Source: Desulfobacteraceae bacterium (lineage in GTDB: Bacteria; Desulfobacterota; Desulfobacteria; Desulfobacterales; Desulfococcaceae). Taken from it: a stretch of DNA of 52,037 nucleotides. Shown in pieces: positions 25,731 through 34,837 of the stretch (position 1 is the first letter of the stretch; each line of letters opens with the position of its first letter). Under the pieces are notes generated by a model. The model did no database searches. It was not told the origin of the DNA and saw nothing but the letters and a program-made list of their open reading frames with translations. The translations under genes and the position numbers were made by a program. The stretch spans positions 1 through 52,037 of the forward strand of contig JAABRU010000027.1 of assembly GCA_011390755.1 (NCBI GenBank), in the 5' to 3' direction.

Positions 25731-26483
25731 TTACTGAACTGTAACTGTATTTGCCTTAACATTATATACGAAAGTAAAGTTTGTGGTTTTTTTCGTATAA
25801 CCGGCCTGATCCATTTCAACGGGAATTTCAAATAAAAGTACCTTTAAATATTCTTTTGAAGAAAGAAAAGTTGCATAACTGTTGTAAGTATAAACAGGTA
25901 TATTGAAAATAAGATATCCCTTCTGTGTAAAACCTGGTAAAAGCTCAAAGTTATTGTCTATAATTTTAAGCGATTTGATTTTTGAAAAAACAGGTGCAAG
26001 GCTCCAATACCGGCCGCCTGCCTCATATGCCTGTGCCGTATTTTTGTTATATTCAATTAGATCATTTTTCATCATGCAGTCATAAAGTTCGCCTGAATCA
26101 TCCTGAAGTTTGATTGCCGCACGGTTAAATTTGATAACATGGCCGGTATTATTGGTTATAGTTAATTCAAATGCGGGGACGGGACATATTATCCATTCAA
26201 CATCACTTCTATGACCATAATCCCCTTTACGGTAGCCATATTGAGTATAGGTATAAAGAGATGGAAACTGTTTTATATTTTCCATAAGAACAGGTCTTAT
26301 CCGTGCTGTAAGTCTGTCCTGAGCTTCGCCTGAAGAAGAAGACTTGTTTAAATTTAATGAAAATTTCGTTATTTGTTTAGGTGTCGGTGCGCTGCCTATG
26401 ATACTCAGAATACCGAAAGAGGTTAAGGCAAATACGATTGCTACCTGAATACATACTGCGAACAGACTTTTACATTTTTTCAT
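25731..26483 (-). CDS. Hypothetical exported protein
   Basis: 250 residues with a clear N-terminal signal or anchor (CKSLFAVCIQVAIVFALTSFGILSIIGSAPTP), then a beta-rich soluble domain (FELTITNNTGHVIKFNRAAIKL, KGYLIFNIPVY). The ITNNTGHVI pattern is common in extracellular immunoglobulin-like folds. No cysteine at the right place for a lipobox. Its start codon overlaps the stop of the upstream membrane protein gene (ATGA), so the two form an operon. No family recognised; AT-rich, likely acquired. Confidence 0.65.
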   Translation of the reverse strand: MKKCKSLFAVCIQVAIVFALTSFGILSIIGSAPTPKQITKFSLNLNKSSSSGEAQDRLTARIRPVLMENIKQFPSLYTYTQYGYRKGDYGHRSDVEWIICPVPAFELTITNNTGHVIKFNRAAIKLQDDSGELYDCMMKNDLIEYNKNTAQAYEAGGRYWSLAPVFSKIKSLKIIDNNFELLPGFTQKGYLIFNIPVYTYNSYATFLSSKEYLKVLLFEIPVEMDQAGYTKKTTNFTFVYNVKANTVTVQ

Positions 26484-26977
26484 TTGTTTTTATCCTCCTC
26501 TGGAGTTTTTGTTAAAATTAAAACAAAGTAAGCCATTACAACCCCTGCTGTAATGGATAGCAAATCAAAACGATCATAAGTTCCGTTGATAAAATAGCTT
26601 TCCGCAGCCTCAAAAAACGAAAATTTATGAAACCATACCGGGATAAATTTAATATATGTTTCCTTAAATAACTGACCGACTTCAAAAAACATATTAATAA
26701 AAAGCCACCATAAGCAGATAGCGACATGTGCTTTTTTTTCATCCGAGTTAAAAAAAGCTGATGTTAATAAAATAAACGAAAACGGATGAATAACATCAGG
26801 TATATACTTGCTGAGCATGTTGAAAAAATATTCATTTGGGAATCGGAATTTGTTAAAATTAAAAAATTCAATAAAATAAATCTGTCTGCCAGACAAAAGA
26901 TATAATAGACATCCTATAAATAAAGATGTAATTCCAATGAGCAAACGTTTTATGTTAATTATGTCCAATTTTGCCAA
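26480..26977 (-). CDS. Hypothetical membrane protein
   Basis: 165 residues with about four hydrophobic segments (LLIGITSLFIGCLLYLLSG, HPFSFILLTSAFF, AICLWWLFINMFFEVGQLF, LLSITAGVVMAYFVLILT). The arrangement is loosely VanZ-like, but I would not assign it. First gene of a two-gene unit with the exported protein that follows. AT-rich, lacking similarity to any neighbour. Confidence 0.6.
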   Translation of the reverse strand: MAKLDIINIKRLLIGITSLFIGCLLYLLSGRQIYFIEFFNFNKFRFPNEYFFNMLSKYIPDVIHPFSFILLTSAFFNSDEKKAHVAICLWWLFINMFFEVGQLFKETYIKFIPVWFHKFSFFEAAESYFINGTYDRFDLLSITAGVVMAYFVLILTKTPEEDKNK

Positions 26978-26990
26978 TTCAACAAACTAT

Positions 26991-27088
26991 AGTGTTTAAG
27001 ATAATAGTTTTGGGGTGGCCTATATTTTAACATATTGAATTTATAATAATTTTATCTTGAACTGCCCAAAAAGTATTTTCTTAAGACT
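26991..27088. repeat. Inverted-repeat element, family E, copy 1
   Basis: About 98 bp with ends AGTGTTTAAGATAATAGTTT and the near complement finishing CTTAAGACT. Related copies at 38335-38426 and 50671-50962 share the TTTAAGATAATTATTTTGGG end. Confidence 0.6.
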
Positions 27089-27197
27089 CATGCTGGGTTT
27101 CACAGTCTTATTTTCAATATTAATCGTATTGATTTGAAATAATTAAAAATATTGACAGGTTCCAATATTTGCCATATCTGGGATATAATACTCTGAT

Positions 27198-28369
27198 TTT
27201 GGTTTTTCATGGCATGAAATTTGCTTAAATCTGAATATATCTGACTAATTTCAAAAATGGAGAAAGTCATGAAAAAAAGAGACAGATCGAAGCAAAATAT
27301 AAGAATCCATATTTTCATGCCGGATGAAATTAAAAAGTTAAAGGAATACAGAGATGCACAGAAGGACCTCCGTCTGAAAATCCGCTTCATGGCCCTTCTG
27401 CTTATTGCGGAACATACCGGAATTCCATCTGTATCCCGTTCTTTCGGCAAAACCGTAAGGACTGTGGAAGACTGGTACAGGATATATCTCTCCGAAGGTC
27501 CCGATGCACTGAATTCGTTCCAATACAAACCGAAACAGTGTTATCTGACAGACGATCAGATAACGGAGCTTACCGGTTGGATAAAAAAGGAAAATCCTTC
27601 GGATACGAAAGTAATCCGTCATTATATACAGGAACATTTCGGAGTTTCCTATTGCCGCAGTGCCATTGAAAAACTTCTTAAAAAACATGGACTGAAACGG
27701 CTCCGTCCGAAACTGGTCCCCGGAAATCCGCCATCCGAAGAGGAACAGAGAAAATTTGTCGAAAATTACAATGAACTCAGGCAATTCACGGATGCAGGCT
27801 CGACAGTTCTTTTCTGCGATGCCATGCATCTTATCCATCAGACTGTTCCTTCCTTCTGCTGGGGAGATCCCAAATATCCGCCTGTGTTTAAAACAAATTC
27901 GGGACGGCAGAGACTGAATATCCTCGGAGCGTATGATCCGGTGGCACATGACCTTATTCATCATACAGGTGAGGAAAACTGCAACAGTGAACAGGTAATT
28001 GTCTTTTTTGAAAAAATACTGAAATCGTGCCATAAATCAGACTTCATTTTTCTAATCCTTGACAATGCCCCGTATTTTCATGCCAAAGAAGTTTCACAAT
28101 GGCTTGAAAAGCATCCGAAGATAATCTGCTGGTTTTTACCTGCTTATGCTCCGAACCTGAATCTCATCGAAAGGTTGTGGCGTTTTGTCAAAAATAAATT
28201 GGTAAAGAACACATATTTTGAGAAATACAAAACTTTCCGTTGCAATGTTTTCAGACTTTTAAACAATCTTTCAGAACATAAGGATAAGTTAGTCAGTCTG
28301 ATAACAGAAAAATTTGAAATTATTACTTATGCCAAGGCATAAGCAAATATTATGCCAAGAAAAACCAAA
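27198..28369 (+). mobile_element. IS630-family insertion sequence
   Basis: About 1.17 kb with 30-bp terminal inverted repeats matching at 27 of 30 positions (inner ends TAAGCAAATTTCATGCC and TAAGCAAATATTATGCC; outer ends near TTTGGTTTTTC). It encodes one transposase. The right end lies inside the DNA methyltransferase gene, cutting it directly after its SPPY motif. The exact outer boundary and the expected TA duplication could not be fixed by eye. Confidence 0.85.
27269..28342 (+). CDS. IS630-family transposase
   Basis: 357-residue DDE transposase starting at the ATG at 27269, which has GGAG seven bases upstream. An N-terminal helix-turn-helix (GIPSVSRSFGKTVRTVEDWY) is followed by a second winged-helix region and the catalytic core: VLFCDAMHL (first Asp), FLILDNAPYFHAK (second Asp) and NLNLIERLWRFVKNKL (Glu). 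All three catalytic residues are present and the frame is intact, so the element may still move. The stop codon overlaps the inner edge of the right terminal repeat. Confidence 0.93.
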   Translation: MKKRDRSKQNIRIHIFMPDEIKKLKEYRDAQKDLRLKIRFMALLLIAEHTGIPSVSRSFGKTVRTVEDWYRIYLSEGPDALNSFQYKPKQCYLTDDQITELTGWIKKENPSDTKVIRHYIQEHFGVSYCRSAIEKLLKKHGLKRLRPKLVPGNPPSEEEQRKFVENYNELRQFTDAGSTVLFCDAMHLIHQTVPSFCWGDPKYPPVFKTNSGRQRLNILGAYDPVAHDLIHHTGEENCNSEQVIVFFEKILKSCHKSDFIFLILDNAPYFHAKEVSQWLEKHPKIICWFLPAYAPNLNLIERLWRFVKNKLVKNTYFEKYKTFRCNVFRLLNNLSEHKDKLVSLITEKFEIITYAKA

Positions 28370-29613
28370 GTATGACAACTATACGGGGGGCTTGAAAAAA
28401 TTCCCGCAATTTTGTTTTTTTTGATTAATTTACTGAATTCAGGTTTTTTTTTGTCTAATTTCTCTACGATGTCAATAGTTCTGCTGTCTCCTGTCAGACA
28501 TTTTTGGAAAGTATTCGTTCTGAGTTTATCAAATTGAATAATTCGTTTAATCGTATCATTTGCATATCTTTGCCACCAACTTAATACTGAGAATAGGGGT
28601 TTACATATTTTGCCATGTTTTTTACAATAATATGTTGTGGTTACAGGTTCTTTTAATGTTGCCAGATCAGCATGTGTTGTTGCACGGCATGAACGGACAG
28701 TGCGACTCAGGACTAAAGCAAGGATTTTTTTTGTTTCAGTGTTTTTGATTGATTTTATTTCATTGAAGACAAAATCAATTTCTTTTCTGACAACTTTCAG
28801 GAACCATTTGTCAAGAAACGAATTATTTTTTTCCTGTATCAATGGAATGTTGTAATCTTCTATAAGATTGTAATAAATTTTTAAAAATTCATCGGACTTC
28901 TCCCTGCCGTATAATTTTTCATTTATTTTCTTTTGTCTGACTTTATATTTAAAGTCCGGGGATGGAAAAAATTTACCATTAAATAATTTCAACTCATCCA
29001 GTAATCTGTTTTCAAAATTAGCATTGTTTTTTTCTTTTTGAAATTTTTTAAGTTGCTGCGTTATTAAATTAGCCGTTTTTCTGACATCATTAATGTCATA
29101 TTTTCCAACTTTAATATTGCTTATAAAAGCATTAAATGCAGAAACATCAATTCCGATCGAATGTAAATTAAGTTCACTTGCCTGAACAAGAGTGGTTCCG
29201 CTACCGCAGAAAGGGTCTAAAATAATATCACCCGGTTTGAAAAATGATATGGTTTTAAATTTATCCGTATGCTGATCCAAAAAATATTCAACCAGTTGTG
29301 GAATAAATTTGCCTTTATATGAATGCAGTCTGTGAACATGTTTCGTTGTTTCAGATTCTTTATATTCAGAGAATGAAAGATTCCAGTTCAGATCATATCC
29401 CAGCTGTTTCTTCCAGAGTTCTTCTTTTGTTCCATGATATGATTTGTAATATTCTTCCAAATCGTATCTGTCAATATAAGTATTTCCATTATCCCCGCTT
29501 TTAGGTATTCTTCCGTATTGGATTAAATACGATATATTTGAAGGTGTAACATTTTTACCTGTATATTCAGAAGCCCAGATACTTGCTTCTTTTATTGTCA
29601 TCAAATTTTGCAT
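28327..29613 (-). pseudogene. DNA methyltransferase (N4/N6, beta-type) truncated by the IS630 element
   Basis: An N-terminal excisionase-like helix-turn-helix (MTIKEASIWASEYTGKNVTP) precedes a methyltransferase with HRLHSYKGKFIPQL, the AdoMet site DPFCGSGTTLVQAS (motif I) and IFSSPPY (motif IV, near residue 410). After SPPY the reading runs into the IS end and adds about 17 foreign residues before a stop. The rest of the target-recognition and C-terminal region is not found beyond the IS. The protein is likely inactive. The order motif I then IV with LHSYKGKFIPQ is typical of stand-alone or restriction-linked enzymes; no nuclease remains nearby. AT-rich, acquired. Confidence 0.85.
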
Positions 29614-29767
29614 GGATTATCATTTCCTCAAACAATTGTTATAGTCTGTTTCATTTGACCCTGCGGTAGAATTTGCTTGTAACATCTTTTAAATCAAGGC
29701 TGTCTGAACAAGAATACCGCAAAGTCATATGATACAGGCTTTAGGACTTACGCAGTTGAAATATAAT

Positions 29768-29914
29768 CTCAATGCCGTTTCCTTAAGACTCCCCTCCCTC
29801 AGGGAGGGCAGGGGGAGGGTGAAAAATCCGACTGACTGCAAAGCCCTGTTTCCCCCTCCCCTGCCCCCTCCCGCCGGGGGAGGGGGATTTTCTGCTTAAG
29901 GAAACGGCATTGAG
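29768..29914. repeat. Element with perfect 20-bp inverted ends
   Basis: CTCAATGCCGTTTCCTTAAG at 29768-29787 is exactly complementary to 29895-29914. The interior is GC-rich CCCTCC/GGGAGG tracts like those at 10480-10730. It abuts the next element without a gap. Confidence 0.75.
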
Positions 29915-29975
29915 TGTAATGTAACATACCTGCTGAGAAAAACACCAAAATCTTTGAAAACCGCAGATTCACACG

Positions 29976-30118
29976 CAGCAGATCGAAAAGTTTCCCCCGG
30001 ATACGGTTTTACGGCTGCCCCGGAGTGCGGAAACTGTATTTCTGCCCCGGGGCATCTCCCGGTTACCCCATGCAAAAATACAATTTTTGCACTCCTCCGG
30101 AAACGTTTCGATCTACTG
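29976..30118. mobile_element. Short inverted-repeat element, family P, copy 4
   Basis: Ends CAGCAGATCGAAAAGTTTC and GAAACGTTTCGATCTACTG. Flanks ACACG and GCACG differ at one place, consistent with a decayed 5-bp duplication. The interior has GGAGTGCGGAAACTG-type palindromes. Confidence 0.65.
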
Positions 30119-30158
30119 GCACGGATTCACACAGATATGCACGAATTACAGAATCCCG

Positions 30159-30213
30159 TTCATCCGTGTTCATCTGTGTTCATCTGTGTTCATCTGTGGT
30201 TCATCTGTGGTTC
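30159..30213. repeat. Tandem CATCTGTGTT repeat
   Basis: Four to five units of roughly 10-11 bases, GTTCATCTGTG. Such CATCTGTGTTCATCTGTGG strings occur between genes in many unrelated bacteria. Confidence 0.65.
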
Positions 30214-30269
30214 AGTCTTCCGACTCCGGATTTTTTCTCAACGGATACGTTACATTACACACTGACAGG

Positions 30270-31985
30270 TTAAATAACATGAAAGAGCATAATATATCTG
30301 GCATCCAAATCTTCTTCCGACACCGCGGCATATTCCTTTTCCACTTCCGCAAAAAGATATACCAGCAGATTCCGCCATGGTTCCGGTATTTCACGGACAT
30401 CTTTGCCGCATCTTTCCGCAACCCAGTGCAGAAAGGATTCCTTCATGCTGTTCCGGATACAGCGGCCCCCCTTTTCCTCCTGCCATAATTTTCTGTAAAA
30501 TATGCGGAAATCATCCATATCCACCGGCATCTGCTGCTCCCTTTTGCCCAGATAATGCCGCAGCCAGGGGGTCAGCAGAAAACTTTTCCATATGACAAAG
30601 CGATCCTGCACGGTTTCTGCGGGAATGCGGAGATGGGAAAGCAGTGTATCTGCCGTCATAATCCGTTCCAGTGTTTTCCGGGTATGGCGGACATCGTCCA
30701 AAGAATAAAAATCTCTGTATAACACACCTGATTCATAATTGTCAAAAAAGAGCGGTTTTTCAATGAGAAGACCGCCCAGCACCCCCAGCCATTCCTCTCC
30801 CCAGAATGTGGCATCAAAGCCCTGTTTTTCAAACCAGCTTTCTTTGCGCCATTTTTCTGCCTGCCATTTCAGTTCGGCCACCCGGCTGTATCCGACCCGG
30901 AAAATCTGTGCAATTGCATAGGTGCGGATCAGTGCCGCGGCTTTTTGGGGAGAGGGGTGATCTTCCCCAAGCAGAAGCGATATTCCCATGCTGAGATACC
31001 CGCTCACTTTCCGGACAATATGCTTCAGTTCATCCCGTGATCGGATCACCCGCCGATCCGCAGAGATAATCTGATTGCAGAGCCCGGCAAATTCACTTTG
31101 CAGATGCTCCCCCGCGGGTTCATGGGCAATATTTTCCAATGCCCTGGAAAAAAGACTGCCCTCATGCAGTGAGGAAGAAAAATAGGGAACCGGGGCAGAT
31201 GATTCCTCTTTCGGAATGATTTTGGCAAAACGCCGCTTCTGCCGCAGAAACACTTCCGGTTTCATGGGCTGATATATGCCCACGGCTTCCTCAAAGGGCA
31301 GAAAACCTTTTTCCGCCAGGTGCACATTCCGCAGGCGGTACATTTCTTCTTCAGACTCCGCGGGAATCACATGGACGGCTTTCAGCAGCACAGTCTGGTA
31401 AAGAATATGGTCATACAGGGAAAGGCGGCGGATAAAATCATTTACAAAACTGTCCCTGTCGGCAATCAGTTCCTTATCGGCTTCCGGCGGGGGGGATTTC
31501 AGACGGTAATAAAACACATCATCACAGGTCTGGAAGTCCTCCCCCAGATCCGCGGGATCCTGATCATGCTCCCGCACCGCCACATCAATGCTCCGGAACA
31601 GATAATATTCCAGAAATTCCGCTTTTTTTTCCACAGTCCAGCGGATTGTGCGCTCCGGGGCCGCATTCATGAAAAACTGCAGCCACCGGGTGATTTCCGG
31701 AAGCAGTATCCTGTCTCTGTACCAGATGTCCCTGTCCAGAATATATTCCCACTGACGGTCTGAAGCCATTTCCAGCAGTTCCGGGCAGTCTTCCACCCCG
31801 ATGTCGTAAATGAGAAAATAGAAATCTTCTTCCGGAAAAGAATGCACCAGAGGAAGGGGCTGTTTTTCCTTCAGGATGGAATCCAGGGCTTTTTCCGGGG
31901 GCATTGCCAGTATTTCCCGGCGTTTTATCTGCAGGCCCCGCAGCAGTTCTTTTATTTTCTGTTCTGATTCAATGTCATAGCTCAT
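30270..31985 (-). CDS. DUF6178 family protein
   Basis: 571-residue cytosolic protein of unknown function, of the type known as DUF6178 and found mostly in Desulfobacterota. It starts MSYDIESEQKIKELLRGLQI, is largely helical, contains FYFLIYDIGVEDCPELLEMA and repeated acidic and aromatic stretches, and has no membrane segment or known catalytic motif. The ATG at 31985 is preferred; a TTG at 32021 overlapping the stop of the upstream permease gene would add 12 residues. It is downstream of the AmpG-like permease by 32 bases in the same direction, so they likely form one operon. Confidence 0.8.
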   Translation of the reverse strand: MSYDIESEQKIKELLRGLQIKRREILAMPPEKALDSILKEKQPLPLVHSFPEEDFYFLIYDIGVEDCPELLEMASDRQWEYILDRDIWYRDRILLPEITRWLQFFMNAAPERTIRWTVEKKAEFLEYYLFRSIDVAVREHDQDPADLGEDFQTCDDVFYYRLKSPPPEADKELIADRDSFVNDFIRRLSLYDHILYQTVLLKAVHVIPAESEEEMYRLRNVHLAEKGFLPFEEAVGIYQPMKPEVFLRQKRRFAKIIPKEESSAPVPYFSSSLHEGSLFSRALENIAHEPAGEHLQSEFAGLCNQIISADRRVIRSRDELKHIVRKVSGYLSMGISLLLGEDHPSPQKAAALIRTYAIAQIFRVGYSRVAELKWQAEKWRKESWFEKQGFDATFWGEEWLGVLGGLLIEKPLFFDNYESGVLYRDFYSLDDVRHTRKTLERIMTADTLLSHLRIPAETVQDRFVIWKSFLLTPWLRHYLGKREQQMPVDMDDFRIFYRKLWQEEKGGRCIRNSMKESFLHWVAERCGKDVREIPEPWRNLLVYLFAEVEKEYAAVSEEDLDARYIMLFHVI

Positions 31986-32017
31986 AGGGCAGATTTTACT
32001 CACTTGCCGACGGCTTG

Positions 32018-33301
32018 TCAATCTTTCCGTCTGTTTTTCTCTTCATCATTATGCTTCGTATCGGAAGGATGCCAGGGAGCAAATTTCAGCAGCAGCAGCA
32101 TTCCGGGAATTGCCATAAAGGTGCAGGCAAGAAAAAAACCTTCCCATCCCAGATGTTTTGCCAGAAAACCGGTAGGGGCCGCGGCCAGCACCCGCGGCAC
32201 TCCCATGAGACTGCTGAGCAGGGCATACTGGGTAGCGGTGAAACGTTTATCCGTTATGCTGGCCATAAAGGCCGCATACGCGGCCGTCCCCATGCCCCCG
32301 CTGAGATTTTCAAAGGCAATGACTCCGGAAAGGGCCGGAATACTGTGCCCCATCCGGGCCAGGGCAGCAAAACCCAGAATGGAAACGGCCTGCAGGAATC
32401 CGAACACCCATAAAGAACGGTTGATTCCCAGGCGGAACATCAGGATGCCGCCGATGAGACTGCCCCCGATAGTGGCCCAGAAACCGAAAATTTTCACCAC
32501 GGCTCCGATTTCCGTTTTGGAAAAACCAACATCCAGATAAAAAGGGGTTGTCATGGCCAAAGCCATGGTGTCCCCGATTTTATAAAACAGGATAAAGGCC
32601 AGAATCCATACGGCATTTTTCCGCTGAAAATATTCCAGCAGGGGTTCTGTCACCGCGCTGCGCAGATCACGGGGCTTTTCACCGAAGACTTCCGGCTCCC
32701 GGCACAGTACTGTGGTCAGAATCCCCGGAATCATACAGAGTGACATGACAAAATAGACCTGTGAAAAGCTGATATAATCCGCCATCACCAGTCCGCCGCC
32801 CGATGCCAGGAGCATCCCCAGGCGGTAGCCGTTGATATATAGGGAAGAGCCCAGTCCCAGTTCTTCATCCCGCAAATCTTCCCGGCGGTAGGCATCCACC
32901 ACAATATCCTGGGATGCACTGAAAAAAGTCAGAAAAAAAGCTGCCAGTGCAATTATCCAGGGATGCAGCCCCGGATTGCCCATCCCCAGCCCTGCTATGG
33001 AAACTGCCAGAAGAATCTGGGCAATAAGCAGCCAGCCCCGCCTGCGCCCCAGAAAAGGAAGGGTATAGCGATCCAGAAAAGGTGCCCAGAGAAATTTCAC
33101 CGTATAGGGCAGTCCCACCAGTGACATAATGCCGATCACTGTCAGATCCACGCCCTCCTCCTTCATCCATGCCTGTAATACCGTCATGGTCAGAAGCAGG
33201 GGAAGACCGCAGGAAAAACCCATGAGAAAAGAAACCAGCATCCGGGGGCTGAAGACGGAGCGGAAAAGGGACTGATTTTCACGGTTATCCGGGTTTGTCA
33301 T
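32018..33301 (-). CDS. AmpG-like major facilitator permease
   Basis: 427-residue inner-membrane transporter of the AmpG group, which imports anhydromuropeptides released during cell-wall turnover. Features are FLMGFSCGLPLLLTMTVLQA in TM1, LPYTVKFLWAPFLDRYTLPF, the loop RRRGWLLIAQILL, and SASQDIVVDAYRRE in TM4, all typical. Start at 33301 follows GGGAAATATT. A substrate match to peptidoglycan fragments is inferred from family. It is co-directional with the DUF6178 gene. The fused PBP gene at the other end of the window is not linked to it. Confidence 0.85.
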   Translation of the reverse strand: MTNPDNRENQSLFRSVFSPRMLVSFLMGFSCGLPLLLTMTVLQAWMKEEGVDLTVIGIMSLVGLPYTVKFLWAPFLDRYTLPFLGRRRGWLLIAQILLAVSIAGLGMGNPGLHPWIIALAAFFLTFFSASQDIVVDAYRREDLRDEELGLGSSLYINGYRLGMLLASGGGLVMADYISFSQVYFVMSLCMIPGILTTVLCREPEVFGEKPRDLRSAVTEPLLEYFQRKNAVWILAFILFYKIGDTMALAMTTPFYLDVGFSKTEIGAVVKIFGFWATIGGSLIGGILMFRLGINRSLWVFGFLQAVSILGFAALARMGHSIPALSGVIAFENLSGGMGTAAYAAFMASITDKRFTATQYALLSSLMGVPRVLAAAPTGFLAKHLGWEGFFLACTFMAIPGMLLLLKFAPWHPSDTKHNDEEKNRRKD

Positions 33302-33349
33302 AATATTTCCCAATATATTTACGGCAGGGGTTCAATCCCCTGATTTCTC

Positions 33350-33440
33350 AGAGTCTATCCGAAAACCTCCGAAACCGGTTTTGGGAACCGGTGAAAACAG
33401 GGGTTCAGAATACCGGAGGACAGGTTTTCGGACAGACTCT
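33350..33440. mobile_element. Inverted-repeat element, family H, copy 2
   Basis: About 91 bp, ends GAGTCTATCCGAAAACCT and AGGTTTTCGGACAGACTC; the interior GGGAACCGGTGAAAACAGGG matches copies at 7508 and 35967. Confidence 0.75.
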
Positions 33441-33660
33441 TACATCCGGGGCCTGCTGCATTGCATAGGCCACGGATGCGTTCCCTGACGGGCCTGTGCG
33501 GTTAGGCCCTCAGACGCAGTTATTTGATTCATCAGGCGATTTGAACCGGCGGTTTATTTTCAAATCTCAAAACATTTGCGGAAAAAGAATGAATATGGTA
33601 AACACTGCCGCAAAAGTCAATCTGAATTTCAAAAATCCTTCAGACAGGACAGCAAAAACG

Positions 33661-34434
33661 ATGAAAAACATCATTGTACAGATTTATGAAATCCAGACCC
33701 CGCAGGAAGCCGCGCAGGTGCTTGCCCTGGGGGCGGATCATGTGGGAAGTGTATTGCTTTCGGAAGATGAATGGAAAAAACCGGAAATCCGGGAAACGGT
33801 TGCCGCGGTTACTGCTGCCGGGGCTGTCAGCAGTCTGATTCCCCTTTTCAGCACAGAGGATACGGTTTTCCGTGCCCTGGATTATTACGGCCCCCGCATT
33901 GTCCATTTCTGTGAAAACCTGGTCGGTGAAACAGGGATTTCCCCGGATTGCGGAAAATGGATCCGTTTGCAGGAAAATATAAAAAAACGCTTCCCGGAAA
34001 TCCGGATTATGCGGGCCGTTCCCATTGCCGAACCGGGGAAAGGTTCCCGTATTCCCAGTCTGGAACTGGCGCGGCAGTTTGAGGATGTCAGCGATTTTTT
34101 TCTCACAGATACCCTGCTTCTGCCAGACTCCGGCCGGGCGGCATCCGGAGAGCAGCCGGTAAAAAATTTTGTCGGCATTACCGGAAAAATCTGTGACTGG
34201 GATATTGCGGCCCGACTGGTAAAAAACAGCCGGATTCCCGTTATTCTGGCGGGCGGACTGGGCCCGGACAATGTGGCAGCGGGAATTGCCCGCACAAATC
34301 CGGCCGGGGTGGACAGCTGCACGGCCACCAATGCAGCAGACAGGGAGGGAAAGCCCGTCCGTTTTTCCAAAGATATGGATAAAGTCAGAAAATTTGTGGA
34401 AGCCGTGCGGAATTCCCAAAACATTTTTTCATAA
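33661..34434 (+). CDS. Phosphoribosylanthranilate isomerase-like (TrpF family) protein
   Basis: 257-residue predicted TIM-barrel protein. The C-terminal half reads like TrpF: PVILAGGLGPDNVAAGI, GVDSCTATN, and FSKDMDKVRKFVEAV. The N-terminal half is weaker (IVQIYEIQTPQEAAQVLALG, ADHVGSVLLSE) and lacks the CGI/K start of true TrpF. Length is above the usual 200-220. No other trp genes are present, so it is probably not a tryptophan enzyme; annotations of such paralogues are unsettled. The start at 33661 gives the expected beta-strand beginning; an ATG at 33589 with GGAAAAAG before it is an alternative. Confidence 0.65.
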   Translation: MKNIIVQIYEIQTPQEAAQVLALGADHVGSVLLSEDEWKKPEIRETVAAVTAAGAVSSLIPLFSTEDTVFRALDYYGPRIVHFCENLVGETGISPDCGKWIRLQENIKKRFPEIRIMRAVPIAEPGKGSRIPSLELARQFEDVSDFFLTDTLLLPDSGRAASGEQPVKNFVGITGKICDWDIAARLVKNSRIPVILAGGLGPDNVAAGIARTNPAGVDSCTATNAADREGKPVRFSKDMDKVRKFVEAVRNSQNIFS

Positions 34435-34561
34435 AAAAACTTGACCGGACTGCAATCCGGGAATAAATGATCAGTACAGCAGAGAAACGCGGCCCCCGTA
34501 ACGAATCGGATTGAGAACGGCCATCCTGCCGAGGAAGTCATTACGACTTCCTTGACAGATA

Positions 34562-34698
34562 AGGTGATTTTCTGAAAAAAATGTAGCGAAGGAGTGCCAA
34601 ACTGAAAGATTGGCAGTGTCTGACAGACGGCAGTCCGCTTACAGACTTTCCGTCTGTGACTCCTGCGGAAGCGCTGCATTCATATTTGGAAATCGCCT
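34562..34698. repeat. Inverted-repeat element, family G, copy 3
   Basis: Ends AGGTGATTTTC and GGAAATCGCCT, with ACAGACTTTCCGTCTGT inside, in the opposite orientation to the copy at 7230. Confidence 0.7.
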
Positions 34699-34720
34699 AC
34701 ATTCTGAAATCATTTATAAT

Positions 34721-34793
34721 CAGCAGATCGAAAAGTTTTCTCCGGATACGGTTTTAGGGCTGTCCCGGAGTGCGGAAACTTTTCGATCTACTG
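34721..34793. mobile_element. Minimal family P element with 5-bp target duplication, upstream of efp
   Basis: 73 bp, ends CAGCAGATCGAAAAGTTTT and AAACTTTTCGATCTACTG, flanked by exact direct repeats ATAAT (34716-34720 and 34794-34798). It lies 45 bases before the efp start codon, so in or beside the promoter. Confidence 0.85.
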
Positions 34794-34837
34794 ATAATTC
34801 GTAATTTTCAATAAAATATAAATAAGGAGAAAAAATT

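Larger units (their letters stand above)
29915..30259. repeat. Inverted-repeat element, family J, copy 1, with nested family P element
   Basis: Ends TGTAATGTAACATACC and ACGTTACATTACA. Related copy at 35531-35706. It carries a family P element at 29976-30118 and a tandem CATCTGTGTT repeat at about 30159-30213. Confidence 0.65.

Noticed and set aside
27100..27528. Missing C-terminal part of the methyltransferase on the other side of the IS element
   Set aside because: The minus-strand frame there shows no methyltransferase or target-recognition motifs; most of it is antisense to the transposase.
30159..30213. Possible CRISPR array (CATCTGTG repeats)
   Set aside because: Units are only 10-11 bases, with no spacers and no cas genes nearby.
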